DNA from: Phymatolithon calcareum
Lineage: Eukaryota; Rhodophyta; Florideophyceae; Hapalidiales
DNA length: 64,000 bases
Direction: 5' to 3'
Assembly: GCA_977006965.1 (NCBI GenBank)
Contig: OZ345368.1
Location: 2,170,001-2,234,000 of the forward strand
Positions 1-9,909 of this stretch are shown here, one piece after another (positions within the stretch are counted from its first letter, which is position 1; each line of letters begins with the position of its first letter). The notes under the pieces were generated by a model that was not told the origin of the DNA, did no database searches, and saw only the letters and a program-made list of their open reading frames with translations. Position numbers and translations under genes: made by a program.

Positions 1-833
1 AGCTTTGTCCGCTTGACTTGGTGATCCTGACACCCGCAACGCTCGGCAGCGCGCTGACGTTCACGCGGAAGGTGCAAGCTGTGCGCTGGCTACAGATGAG
101 TGTCAGACGTTGCTTGTCGCGCCTCTCCACGACGTGTGCTTCCCGATTGACGTATTGTGGGAGATCACGACGTTAACAACATCGTCGAAGCTTGATCTAA
201 AGTAGTCGCCCACGTGCAGCACGAGCTTCTTCTTGTTGATGGTTTCAGAGTGAGTAGTGCGGGAGCGTTGTGCGTTGAGCTTGTCAGACGAATTCGAGGA
301 TGTGCACAAAAGTTCGATCAAGGGGAAGTAGCAGCCACTTGCCTTTTTTCCCTCCAAAACACGCAACTGTCAGCGCTCCACGTAACGAATGAGTAGTAGT
401 TTTGGCTTGGTTGCACTGGAGGAGCAATTCGAGTGTAGGATTATGAAAAAGGCGACTTTATGATCTGCATAATGCAATATTCGCTCAGGATTGCATTTTG
501 GAAATCTTATAATCGCTTAATTTGCGATCTCATGATTAGTGTATGAGCAGAGAAGAGAAATAAAAAATGTATAATTTCCACAGAATCTAATCACATGCGG
601 ACAGGACAAGAAATGTTTGATGTTACCACCCTTTCTGGAAGATTTGATGATCGTGAGATTGAATATTTGGCAATCGCACTTAAGAGAATCGGAAACCCTA
701 ACCCCTTGGCCCAATGACTCCACTCTTCAAGTTCCCGGATATAATTTTGTCTATAAATTCTCTCCTTTAAATCAAATCAAACCGCATCGCCGATATCAGA
801 GTGCAGTTTTATAGGGGGAATCCAAGTATCTTG
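1..833. other. gene-free left edge
   Basis: I see no supportable gene here. Short open frames exist on both strands in the first 400 bases, but none resembles a known family or shows a convincing start, and the frames overlap each other. The stretch from about 420 onward is AT-rich. It lies just downstream of the transposase stop codon, so it may contain the left end of that element, but I could not find a terminal inverted repeat partner for it. Confidence 0.4.
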
Positions 834-837
834 CTGC

Positions 838-3800
838 CTAACCACATCTTGGCGGATATCCATTCCAACTATTTAACGCAAAAAATGACGATCCTTCCAT
901 TGGGGATTGACATTTGTCAATATCATTCGAGCTAGTTTGTGACGTAACGACGCAATTTGTAGTAGAGCAGTCGTGAAGAGTAGGAACTTCGCGCACGTCC
1001 GCTCCGAGAGATGCTAAGGAAACTCTCTCCCTAATTTGCACCTGATAACGTGTTCGCATATTGCAAAGCCCTTGTGATGGCAATCGAAGGCATGGTCTAA
1101 GTATTGCATAAATAAGTGCAGATGTGTTCGGGCGCTTGAGGGAGATGAACCCCGCAAACATCCACAAGGAAGGGGAAGTTAGACGCGTGTCGGGGCTCAT
1201 ATCTTCTGCGCTTGGTGATTGCACAACAAATGGAAAGTTCCGTTCTGGGTTGTTCGGGTAGCATGTGAGTACAGCAACTATAGTTACCTTGGCTCGCCCA
1301 TATTGCGCAGACGATGTGACGGCATCACTAATAGTCAGAGTAGTGCCGGTTGAAATTTCGGCAAATGTCTCAGATAGTGACGAACATAGTACTGTGTGAT
1401 CTTCAAGTATTGTCGTAGTCGATGATGAGCATGGGGAGAGAAGTGACCAGGCTGTAATAGGTGATGATTTCATCCTTGTACTGATAACTGACTTTCCCTG
1501 AACGGATAGCTCGAGGCGCAGACAATAATTAGGGCCGAGTGCCTGCTGAGCTTGGCCTTGCACATGAGTACTGACAAACGTTTGTGACATGACAGCCTCT
1601 GACCCGGCTAACAATCGAAAGCATAAGCGTACATGATCTTTTTCTCCATCCAATGCAGATGATATCGACATGGACAGTCTTCCCTGCCAGTCAATTATGG
1701 CCGCACTTTTCATTGCCTGCAGATGTGCGTCCTTATTGTTCGACAATTTTATCGCACGTTTGAGAGCTTGGTGTGTATTTTCCAGAACAAGCTCTCCCAA
1801 ACGAGACACATGACCCACCATTGGCAAGGTTACGTAGACTAGCTCGTATAGCCGATGAACATTGGGTTTGTCAACAACTTTTATGGCTGTTAGACAAGCC
1901 CGGTACACACCGTTGAGAGACGACCGACGAGCACTGCAGCAGCGAGAATCTTCTAAAGTCAAAACGTCTTCGTCTGGCATAGTGCAAATGGAAATGACCT
2001 TTTGAATATGAAAAGCAACCATATTCTGCAGTCTGGATAGAAAAGGAATGCCATTTGAAACATTAAACGCGGATGAAAGCAAAGAGCCGTCTTTTGACTC
2101 TTCAGGAAGAAACCAGAGCTCTGCGATCAAGCGCGAGCAGGATCCTACGAGAGCGATTGCTTCCTGTGTTTTCTCTGGAAGTGGCAAACAGGAAAGGTCT
2201 CTCTCCACGGCATGGCACCCCAAAAAGAAACCAGTTTCAGCAACTACGGACAAGCCGTAAAGCTCCGTCATAGACATGGAAAGTAGAGACTTCTTGACAT
2301 GGTCAAAGAGTCGGCTTTGCACAGGAAGAGAAGCATCAGAGAGGAGTTTTTTCATAAATCCTTCGCTTGCAGTCCTGTGCTCCTTAGAGGGGAGGAGTTT
2401 GAAGGCGAGAGAGATGCAATCGCGCAAATGACCAGTCAAAAGATGGTCAGGGGCGACAAATGAAGCCCGGTAAGGATCTATATCGCAAGGCACAACAGGC
2501 AGACCATAACTCGTTGTACGAACCGAAGTTCGAACAGACATCATCTCTTCTTTGAGATCGTGCAGAATGAGATTGGCGCTTGAGGGCAAATGCTTGATAC
2601 CTAGCAGCTGGCATGTTTCTTTCTGTGGGTGGCAGTCACGGACAGCCCGATGCTGAAAGTAGGTGCGAGCCACTGCCGAAGAAAATCCGTGCGACGCTAC
2701 AGTAGCATATATACTGCCGACGAGAGTGTTAGATCGACGAACATTGCGACATAAATGACAGAAAGAGTTCGCTGTATGGCCTAGTACATCCAAAGCACAG
2801 TTAATAGCAGGAGTGTCTCCGATACACCCCACTAAATCCAGAAATATTCTCCTTTTAGTGCCTGTGGCATCGATGTCAACAAATCCTTCGGTCATACCGG
2901 TAATGATATCGCTCTTTATCCGCTGAAGAATGACCTCGCTCTTCACACCAGGAGGTGTGACGCTTATCACCCTAACTGCGCTTGGAGACGAACGGGCAGA
3001 CGGTGGCAAATTAATACACATCATGTAGAATCCATCTCCTGAGGCGGGTTTTCCCGTCTGTACCTCGAACCCGTCCCAGAATAGTATGAATCGATAAACA
3101 AAATACGGTTCTTCGTCTTCCAGATTTCCCTTGCTGCTAACAGGGCAAAACTTTTCAACGCCACGTCGTCCACTATGCACGGATGAAAGATGCACAGATT
3201 TCACGTCGACTGTCAAAGAGGGATTGTCACTCATCATAGGTGAGCACAGCCGGCGTAGGGATGCATCCATGCGGGGAGATGTGCACTCTGAGATTTCACG
3301 ACCACCAGGTATCCAAAACAAATGTGTCGCACGCTCTTCGTTTTCCGCCCAAAATCGACTCACTAAACAAAGTCGTCCTGCACAATCCGTAGATGTCAGT
3401 AAGGCCGAACACGATATCCGATGCTCTTCCGGGCTGGTCACGGGCTCTATCAGGGCAACCAAGTCACCTGGTTTTACAACGGGCTTGACCCAGTCGCTCC
3501 ATGCATCTGCCAATTTCCTCTTACGCTCGGCGATAGCTTCCCGCCGCAGATTAATAGCTTCTGAAATCTCCGGTGAAATCCGGTTACGCTTTCTTCGTGG
3601 ATCTTCAATGCTGTAAGGTGCATTGCAGTTTTCCTCTTCGTCCGCATTTTCTTCATCTGTAGGCGGTACATCAGGGATTGACACGGAAACGCAATCAACC
3701 GGGGAACGATATTCAACAAAGTTGAACGTATTCATAATGCTGACATCCCGTGCTCTGAGGGTTGGGTTCTGTGGGGCCGCAAAGTTCGAGTCCATTTCTC

Positions 3801-5034
3801 GCGCAGAGCTATGAACTGTCCAGATGCTTACCAGTCTGGCCCGAACGCGAGAGTATACACTGCCATCATTATCCGCGCCAAAAGCACGGAAGATCTCTTC
3901 TACCGGGGAATGAGCATCGATTAGATCGATGAGCACAGTATCTCCAGCCTCCGCAAAAAATGAACTTGTGACCGACGATAGATTGCTGTTGACGCTTATT
4001 GCTGTGGGCGGACCGTAAAACCATCTGCGTGCCGCGACGACTGGCCACACATCCACGCAATTCAGATTTCCAATAAATGGGACTTTGTCAAGCTCGCCCA
4101 ATCTGTCATCGGAGTCAAACATACTCGTTGAGCACATTTGATCCCAGACCTCCGGTGTTTCAACATCTGCTCTGGCGTAATCGCTGGGCATTATCGTTCG
4201 AACGGCAATTTGGGGTTGTCCACTTGAAGAATGAGACGTGGAACGGGCTCCAGCCTTGGACAGATCAACGTTTTCGAGCGATAAAAGCGCTCTAGGCGCT
4301 AGCTCATTAACCAGAATAGGTTTGTATCGCTTGTGAAGTGTCGAGTAATGGGGAAGACACGTGACTTTGTTGGTATTGGCTTTATCGGTTATTCCGGTTA
4401 TTCTCATAGAGTTATCGTGCTTCAAAATGTTTGGGGATTTTTGTATCCGTAGGAAAGAGTCAGTGATATAACGGACAGCCTGGTATTGCACTTTTGTAAG
4501 CTCTTGAGTTCCATTCGTCATGACCAATCCCCAAATCACAGGCCAGTGGGACAGCTTTAGAGTCGACTCGCTGCTCTCTCCGGGATTCGGTGGGGTTAGT
4601 TCTGCAAAGGATGAAGAGCAAGCCGCAATGTTGTCAAATTCTTCGCTGAGATCTGGCGTACTTTCGTCAATACGTGCGCTCTCCATACGGCAATTCTGAA
4701 ACTCCGGATGGGCGCATTGATAGCCTGCGAGCTCGATTTCATTATTAGTCGCCATGCCCTGAGCAAGATTTCTATCAGTGCTCGAGAGAGGACAGTCATC
4801 TTCTGGTTGCACAGTGAACCCGTACGGCAACGATGAGTCTTCATGAAGTACGGCATAACCTTCGTCAATAGGATTAGTTTCGAACGACCGTGAACGAAAA
4901 TCCAGATCGTTTGAGCTTACTCTTTGACGAGCCGGGATATCATTCGTTTGGAAATCTGAGAATGGCACAGATGGTACTTCATCGAACCGGTACCGACTTC
5001 TTCTCTGCCTTGAAGCGCTATTCTTTCTTTTCAT
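838..5034 (-). CDS. CACTA/Plavaka-like DDE transposase, 1398 aa
   Basis: A single uninterrupted frame. It opens upstream at a TTG near 5061; the first ATG is at 5034, followed at once by a basic stretch (MKRKNSASRQRRSRYR) that would serve as a nuclear signal. A second basic cluster (PRRKRNR) is near residue 480. The core matches the Tnp2/Plavaka layout: a first acidic box 'FWDGFEVQTGKPASGDG' near residue 650 followed by 'INLPP', then 'GDTPAINCALDVLGHTAN' and a 'CHLC' pair near residues 735-765, and 'APDHLLTGHL' near 860. A later helix-rich block with 'ENTHQALKRAIK' is near 1085. I did not place the third catalytic acid with certainty. Family knowledge: such enzymes cut and paste elements with short inverted ends. 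The long intact frame suggests recent activity or domestication. It diverges from the 392-aa gene to its right across a repeat-rich spacer. Confidence 0.75.
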   Translation of the reverse strand: MKRKNSASRQRRSRYRFDEVPSVPFSDFQTNDIPARQRVSSNDLDFRSRSFETNPIDEGYAVLHEDSSLPYGFTVQPEDDCPLSSTDRNLAQGMATNNEIELAGYQCAHPEFQNCRMESARIDESTPDLSEEFDNIAACSSSFAELTPPNPGESSESTLKLSHWPVIWGLVMTNGTQELTKVQYQAVRYITDSFLRIQKSPNILKHDNSMRITGITDKANTNKVTCLPHYSTLHKRYKPILVNELAPRALLSLENVDLSKAGARSTSHSSSGQPQIAVRTIMPSDYARADVETPEVWDQMCSTSMFDSDDRLGELDKVPFIGNLNCVDVWPVVAARRWFYGPPTAISVNSNLSSVTSSFFAEAGDTVLIDLIDAHSPVEEIFRAFGADNDGSVYSRVRARLVSIWTVHSSAREMDSNFAAPQNPTLRARDVSIMNTFNFVEYRSPVDCVSVSIPDVPPTDEENADEEENCNAPYSIEDPRRKRNRISPEISEAINLRREAIAERKRKLADAWSDWVKPVVKPGDLVALIEPVTSPEEHRISCSALLTSTDCAGRLCLVSRFWAENEERATHLFWIPGGREISECTSPRMDASLRRLCSPMMSDNPSLTVDVKSVHLSSVHSGRRGVEKFCPVSSKGNLEDEEPYFVYRFILFWDGFEVQTGKPASGDGFYMMCINLPPSARSSPSAVRVISVTPPGVKSEVILQRIKSDIITGMTEGFVDIDATGTKRRIFLDLVGCIGDTPAINCALDVLGHTANSFCHLCRNVRRSNTLVGSIYATVASHGFSSAVARTYFQHRAVRDCHPQKETCQLLGIKHLPSSANLILHDLKEEMMSVRTSVRTTSYGLPVVPCDIDPYRASFVAPDHLLTGHLRDCISLAFKLLPSKEHRTASEGFMKKLLSDASLPVQSRLFDHVKKSLLSMSMTELYGLSVVAETGFFLGCHAVERDLSCLPLPEKTQEAIALVGSCSRLIAELWFLPEESKDGSLLSSAFNVSNGIPFLSRLQNMVAFHIQKVISICTMPDEDVLTLEDSRCCSARRSSLNGVYRACLTAIKVVDKPNVHRLYELVYVTLPMVGHVSRLGELVLENTHQALKRAIKLSNNKDAHLQAMKSAAIIDWQGRLSMSISSALDGEKDHVRLCFRLLAGSEAVMSQTFVSTHVQGQAQQALGPNYCLRLELSVQGKSVISTRMKSSPITAWSLLSPCSSSTTTILEDHTVLCSSLSETFAEISTGTTLTISDAVTSSAQYGRAKVTIVAVLTCYPNNPERNFPFVVQSPSAEDMSPDTRLTSPSLWMFAGFISLKRPNTSALIYAILRPCLRLPSQGLCNMRTRYQVQIRERVSLASLGADVREVPTLHDCSTTNCVVTSQTSSNDIDKCQSPMEGSSFFALNSWNGYPPRCG

Positions 5035-5236
5035 TGAAACTGACTCATGTCGGCTTGGCAAAAGTACGCAGAAGACCCCGAACGTCGTTCTTGCGAATGT
5101 GTCCTAATTGCCGTAGAAAATAGAACTTCGTCGATTGCACGTGATTTGAAGATGAAGCGATAGGCGGTTGATCGCAAAAACTTGGATGAAATTGCGGAGT
5201 GATAGGCTCCAAACGAAATAAACAACTTTGAAAAAT

Positions 5237-5374
5237 AACACGGATAAAGCAAATTTGCGCTGTAGATGGCGGAAGCAGTGCGCAGATGAACGCGGACAAA
5301 GCAAGGTGGCACAGTAGATGGCAAAAGAAGTCCGCATAATAATGCGGACCAAACCAGGTGGCGCTGTATGCAAC
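5237..5374. repeat. 52-bp tandem repeat, 2.7 copies
   Basis: Three imperfect units begin at 5237, 5289 and 5341. Each carries 'gcggacaaagcaaggtggc' or a close variant. The array lies 200-340 bases upstream of the transposase start. Subterminal arrays next to the transposase are typical of CACTA-type elements, where they bind the transposase; that role here is inference. Confidence 0.7.
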
Positions 5375-5426
5375 TAGGGATCGCAGATGTCTGGGTGTGG
5401 GACAAAGTCCAATTTGCTATCATACG

Positions 5427-5458
5427 ATCGAGGGTGGCACTGAAGTGCTACCCTCGAT
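5427..5458. repeat. short inverted repeat, 15-bp arms
   Basis: Arms 'atcgagggtggcact' (5427-5441) and 'agtgctaccctcgat' (5444-5458) pair with one mismatch around a 2-base centre. It could mark an element end or a protein-binding site beside the subterminal array. Confidence 0.6.
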
Positions 5459-5515
5459 TGTAAAATATCGATTGGACGGGTTCTCAATTCGTTACGGAAT
5501 TCCGTGACGAATTTT

Positions 5516-5884
5516 CTCCCCACCATATATACAGCTATCTTATATTTGGCATAGTACTGCCTGTCAATGACGACTTATCTAGACGATTCGTCTGGAGAAC
5601 CATTGAATATCAGCGACCGTGGAGAGACTCTTTGAAAAAATGATGCGAATCCATTACGTATGTAAACAGTTCCCTGCCAGAAGTGCTGAACAGTTGCTCC
5701 CCCACCATATATCACATACAGCTTTCTCATATTGGTCATATTACTGCCTGTCTATGACGACATATCCAGACAATTCGTCTCGCGGACCATAGTATATCAG
5801 CGACCGTGGAGAGACTCATCGAAAAACTGAGGCGAATCCATTACGAACGTAAACGCTTCTGTGCCAGAAGTGCTAAACAGCTGT
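5516..5884. repeat. about 183-bp direct tandem duplication
   Basis: Two diverged copies run 5516-5696 and 5697-5884. Both begin with 'ccccaccatatat', carry 'tactgcctgtc.atgacgac' and 'atatcagcgaccgtggagagactc', and end with 'gccagaagtgct.aacag'. They sit in the spacer between the divergent transposase and 392-aa genes, so they may hold shared promoter elements or transposase-binding sites. Confidence 0.8.
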
Positions 5885-5972
5885 TCAAGCGTTATGTGTC
5901 AGATGGTAAATATGTATATACAGTACGTATGTTTCAATTTCCAATATTAACTTCGCATAGATCTGTGTGAAT

Positions 5973-6026
5973 CATACGTACTCGATCACCGACATCTCTA
6001 GAGATGTCGGTGATCGAGTACGTATG
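5973..6026. repeat. perfect 54-bp palindrome
   Basis: Twenty-seven bases and their exact reverse complement meet at the centre 'tctaga'. The left arm starts 'catacgtactcgatcaccg'. The flanks 'tgtga' and 'tacaca' extend it loosely. It lies 77 bases upstream of the ATG of the rightward gene and could extrude as a cruciform or be transcribed as a hairpin. Confidence 0.95.
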
Positions 6027-6102
6027 TACACATATTCCTGTCTGATATGCCTACGCAGTATAAGTCGCGCCTACTACTGCCTTGGATATTCGTGTCTGTT
6101 CG

Positions 6103-7281
6103 ATGCCACCCTTTGGAGGTTCTTCAGATCATCAACTAAGTTTTCCTTCTCCTCTGCGAACGATGAGGAAAGGAAAACGATCTCACGCCTCTACGGGCAA
6201 TGACCTCCCTGAACATCACCGTTTTTCATCGTCTTCGGCACAGGTTAGCAATTCGCCAGTGAATCCACCCGCTTTCGCCAATCTACCGCCTATCGACAAA
6301 TCCCAAAATCGTTTCCCTGAATTGCAGGAGAATCCTGAAGGTCCTCTACTCCGGACTGCACTGTCAGGAAAATTAACTACGCTCTCGGATAATGGAAGTG
6401 AAAGTATAATCGAGCTTCAAGAAGCGCATCTGGTAATGTCTCGACGGTTGGATGACGTAATCGCTGACATCGCGAGGGCGGAAAAAGGCTTAGTCTCTGA
6501 GCTTGCACGCAGGAGCCAATCAATCGAAACGAACGAATCGCGTGCCATGAAACGTGCTGTTATGTTCGCGAGCATTTCCGCAAAAAAGGCCTTAGAGACT
6601 TCAAACAAGCTTTTTTCAGAAAGCCCGCGACACCTCTGTGCCGCTAACTCTATCGTTGACCTATTAATACGATCTCAACGGTCTGATTGCTCACTATATG
6701 AGTTTCAGCGAATAGTGGCGATGGCATCAATTTCGGGGTCGATTCAGTGTACTGTTCTTCCCTCTATGTTCTATGCGCTCCACTCGGATACTCAGCAAAT
6801 TTCAAGGCTTGATATCGTGTTCAAATCCTACAGTGATCTCTGTGAAGTTCTGAACGTGTCCCCAAGAACTTGCGAGGCAGGTATGTACCAGCAGAAAACA
6901 AATCGTCGGAAGGAGGTGCGAGCTGTGATGGTGCTCGGCGTTGTCCTTGAGCAACAAAGTCCGAATGCAATGCCGACAGTCCCTGATGCTCCGCGGACGC
7001 GAAGAGTAATTTTGGGATCTAGTAAACCAAGATCCCCGGGAGATGACCTCGTGCCCATGCTTTTCCAATGCACAACACGCTGGTCTAGCCCAACTTGGGA
7101 GTCCGGATTTATTCTCAGGAGAGAGAGCACATCCACTGCTATGCGAAACATGGTTCAGCGAGAATTAGAGAAAGAGCCGAGAAATCAATTTTCTTCAGAT
7201 CTCAACCGAGAGCCTTGGGAGCGTCGGTCTTTCGCTTTATCATGGGAGCGAAGCAAGGATAGCCCTTACCCTTCTAATTAG
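6103..7281 (+). CDS. unknown protein, 392 aa, beside transposase
   Basis: An intact frame with its first ATG at 6103; a second ATG at 6160 opens on the basic stretch MRKGKRSHASTG and could be the true start. The first 100 residues are rich in Ser, Pro and Asn and look disordered. Residues around 120-190 (ELQEAHLVMSRRLDDVIADI onward) look helical and possibly coiled-coil. A basic patch 'QQKTNRRKEVRAVM' follows near residue 275. I recognise no domain. It is head-to-head with the transposase gene and tail-to-tail with the 781-aa gene, 282 bases away. The three intact long frames in otherwise decayed DNA suggest they belong together, perhaps as accessory proteins of one transposon; this is inference. 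Confidence 0.6.
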   Translation: MPPFGGSSDHQLSFPSPLRTMRKGKRSHASTGNDLPEHHRFSSSSAQVSNSPVNPPAFANLPPIDKSQNRFPELQENPEGPLLRTALSGKLTTLSDNGSESIIELQEAHLVMSRRLDDVIADIARAEKGLVSELARRSQSIETNESRAMKRAVMFASISAKKALETSNKLFSESPRHLCAANSIVDLLIRSQRSDCSLYEFQRIVAMASISGSIQCTVLPSMFYALHSDTQQISRLDIVFKSYSDLCEVLNVSPRTCEAGMYQQKTNRRKEVRAVMVLGVVLEQQSPNAMPTVPDAPRTRRVILGSSKPRSPGDDLVPMLFQCTTRWSSPTWESGFILRRESTSTAMRNMVQRELEKEPRNQFSSDLNREPWERRSFALSWERSKDSPYPSN

Positions 7282-7563
7282 TCAGCGGAGATGGTTCCTG
7301 GATATGTGCGATCATATTTCCCTGCTGTTGTTCTTCGGACTTCTAAGCTCATCTCAACGACAGATAAGATTTTCAAAACGCGACTACAACCAGAGAACAT
7401 GTTTCTAAAACAGATTTTAAGCACTTCGAAGTGAACGCAATACACGATAAAAACTTGACAAAACCGAACTTTCCTATCCTCCCAAACACACTGCCAACCT
7501 CAAAGCTAAACAAGAGTTTCAATCAGAACCGAAGCACAGGGTACCATACTTCAACTACGTCCC

Positions 7564-9909
7564 TCACCCAATGAAGTCATTACTTTGCTCTTCCGGAATG
7601 GAAACACTGGGCGCATTGACAAGAACACCTTCCTGTCCTTCTGAGTGACTAGGAGGCTCTCCTGAAGCGCGCTCCGCAGCTGCGCGCTCACGCATTCTTA
7701 ACTGCTGAGTAGTTTTCGCCTCGATATACTTCTCCCAAATCATTTCTAGTTTCGCCGTGCGCTCACGATCCAGGATACCAACCCCGTCCTTTTTCTTGTC
7801 ATTGTACATCATCACTGACGCCTTGTCTAGCTCTCCTTTCGCCAAAAGTGCATGCTGCACGGGCCCAAGTGCGCGCCTTTCTATATCTGATAGATCACCA
7901 CCCGATGCATTCACTATCATCGCGCGTATTCCGATCGCTAGAATGAGAGCCGTGCGAAGAGCATAAGTAGATCCTCTCATTGCAGTCGCAAAAGTTTTCA
8001 GCTTGCACGAACCTATCAAAACTTGCATTGCCGTGCGGATCAAGTGACGTTCTTCCGTTACCTGAAAATGAAGGTTTGGATCGTGGAACTCAGGATATCT
8101 CTCATCACAATCTTGAATCGATCTTCGCACGTATCGCTTGTACTTCAATTTGACGCGAAGGCATGGAAACGCTTTCATTAAATCCTTGAACATCCCACCA
8201 TTCTTCGCGTCCATTTCTGCCACACTTGCACCGCACGTTTCGGTTCCGTTCACATCCCACGTGGTACCGCCCACAGACAATGGAATGCTTGACGCGCCCC
8301 CATTCCCAAATTGCGATTCTGCAGCGAACAAAAACTCAAATCCCTCCGCCCTCGCGCGAGCATGACCAATATTCTCCACATGTTCGATAAGAAACCCTAC
8401 TTCACAGTACAGAACCTTCCTTCCTTCTGACCGACCCAACGACCCCCATCGAAGCATATTGCGCTTAATAAGCCTGACCACAAACTCGCGGGCGCATTTC
8501 TCATTGTCCGCTGTAGTGTCCTCCGACGGTGTGGGGGCCAATCGTCTTCGTTTCTTCTTACCTCCTTCTCCGTCATCGTCCCACCACTCTGTTGCATTGA
8601 GCATGTCGCTAACGAGATGGAGGGCGTCCGACGCTAGTCCAAACGACTCTAGCCATCTCGGAATAATCGTCGTTCTCGCTAGTGCCCCATTATCTGGGAA
8701 AGAGGAAGGGGGGATACCGCGCACGCCAGCAGAGGCGATGACCTCGGAACAGTTAGAACTCATCGGGTCGTCAGAACGTGTTCCCGAAGCGCTTTGTTCA
8801 TCATTCGTATTGGGTACAGTGCGATTTGCAACATTTCCGATACCACCTCTGCCTACGTTCAAGTTCGATGCTGCCTGACGGCAGGCATTTCCTGTAGGCT
8901 GAACTTGTTTTTCGGTTAGTGCCCTTCCACCAAAGACTCGTCTCGCCCCTAAAAGAATGCCAACAATGATTTGCTTCTGAATTCCAACCCAGATCTTTCC
9001 CGTCTCGCTTTGAAATCGCCTGTTGTCATCCTGAGGGCGCACTGCAAAGTTCATAACCGCCAATCCAGAAGTTCCGCTCAAGTTTTGTAGTAAATGAGTC
9101 ATCCGGGGACTATTTCGAACTTGGGGGCGCACCCAATGATAGAGCCCGGGGATGCCCTCCGTGAAACCTGTCACGGTAATCAAGCAGTACCACTGTAGTA
9201 GAGGGATCGCGGATAAATCTCTGTCGGACACAAACCGAATTCCATCGATAACCACGTCAGGGGCAGGTGACTTACTGCTAGACTGACGCAGAGTTGATTG
9301 TTGTGCTCCACAAGAGAAAATCTTGGCCACAATCGCTTCTTGTGACTGCACCTGGAGCTCCTGTAGGTTCGCTTCCACATTTCGCATCTGTGTCGACAAT
9401 CTTTTTTCCATGGATATCATGAACGATAAGAGCAAATTACGATGATGAGATAGGGACACAGACAGTTGATCTGTGTCCATTAAGCCGCGGTTATGAATTG
9501 TAGTGCGCAGTCCAGCGGAGTCGAGGGGAGCAACATCCCCGTTCCTGTTCTCCGAGTGATGAGGTCTCAATCTCGACACAGCTCCCACATGGTCTCCATC
9601 AGAATGATCTTGTCCCCCTATGTTTCTCATTAGCCGATTGGCGGCATCGAAAATGTCGTCCTGCTCCTCCATCAGTCGTCGACGCCGTTTTACCTCTGGT
9701 TCTTCGGCGAATGTGGGCGTGAAACTTGTTGAAGTTGACGTGTACGCCGCCGGAGAGTTTCGGATAGAATGCTGCAAATTTTCCAAAACGGAGTCGAAGA
9801 TGTTTTTGAGCGCTCGCAAAGGAAAAGCGGGGTAAAGCTCCATTCCTTCACAGAAGGAGCCACTGTGGGTCTGGTCTCGGTATATCCTATTCCCGTACTT
9901 TTGTCCCAT
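7564..9909 (-). CDS. unknown nuclear-type protein, 781 aa
   Basis: A full-length frame from an ATG at 9909. Visible features: a basic cluster 'EVKRRRRLMEEQDD' near residue 75; a helical stretch 'HHRNLLLSFMISMEKRLSTQ' near 160-190; a hydrophobic block with 'LLQWYCLITVTGF' near 240; an acidic-then-basic segment 'WWDDDGEGGKKKRRR' near 445-460, likely a nuclear signal; and a charged C-terminus with 'AAAERASGE' that could form a helix. No known domain is recognisable. Its intact length next to the transposase makes an accessory transposon protein plausible, but a host gene is equally possible. Confidence 0.6.
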   Translation of the reverse strand: MGQKYGNRIYRDQTHSGSFCEGMELYPAFPLRALKNIFDSVLENLQHSIRNSPAAYTSTSTSFTPTFAEEPEVKRRRRLMEEQDDIFDAANRLMRNIGGQDHSDGDHVGAVSRLRPHHSENRNGDVAPLDSAGLRTTIHNRGLMDTDQLSVSLSHHRNLLLSFMISMEKRLSTQMRNVEANLQELQVQSQEAIVAKIFSCGAQQSTLRQSSSKSPAPDVVIDGIRFVSDRDLSAIPLLQWYCLITVTGFTEGIPGLYHWVRPQVRNSPRMTHLLQNLSGTSGLAVMNFAVRPQDDNRRFQSETGKIWVGIQKQIIVGILLGARRVFGGRALTEKQVQPTGNACRQAASNLNVGRGGIGNVANRTVPNTNDEQSASGTRSDDPMSSNCSEVIASAGVRGIPPSSFPDNGALARTTIIPRWLESFGLASDALHLVSDMLNATEWWDDDGEGGKKKRRRLAPTPSEDTTADNEKCAREFVVRLIKRNMLRWGSLGRSEGRKVLYCEVGFLIEHVENIGHARARAEGFEFLFAAESQFGNGGASSIPLSVGGTTWDVNGTETCGASVAEMDAKNGGMFKDLMKAFPCLRVKLKYKRYVRRSIQDCDERYPEFHDPNLHFQVTEERHLIRTAMQVLIGSCKLKTFATAMRGSTYALRTALILAIGIRAMIVNASGGDLSDIERRALGPVQHALLAKGELDKASVMMYNDKKKDGVGILDRERTAKLEMIWEKYIEAKTTQQLRMRERAAAERASGEPPSHSEGQEGVLVNAPSVSIPEEQSNDFIG

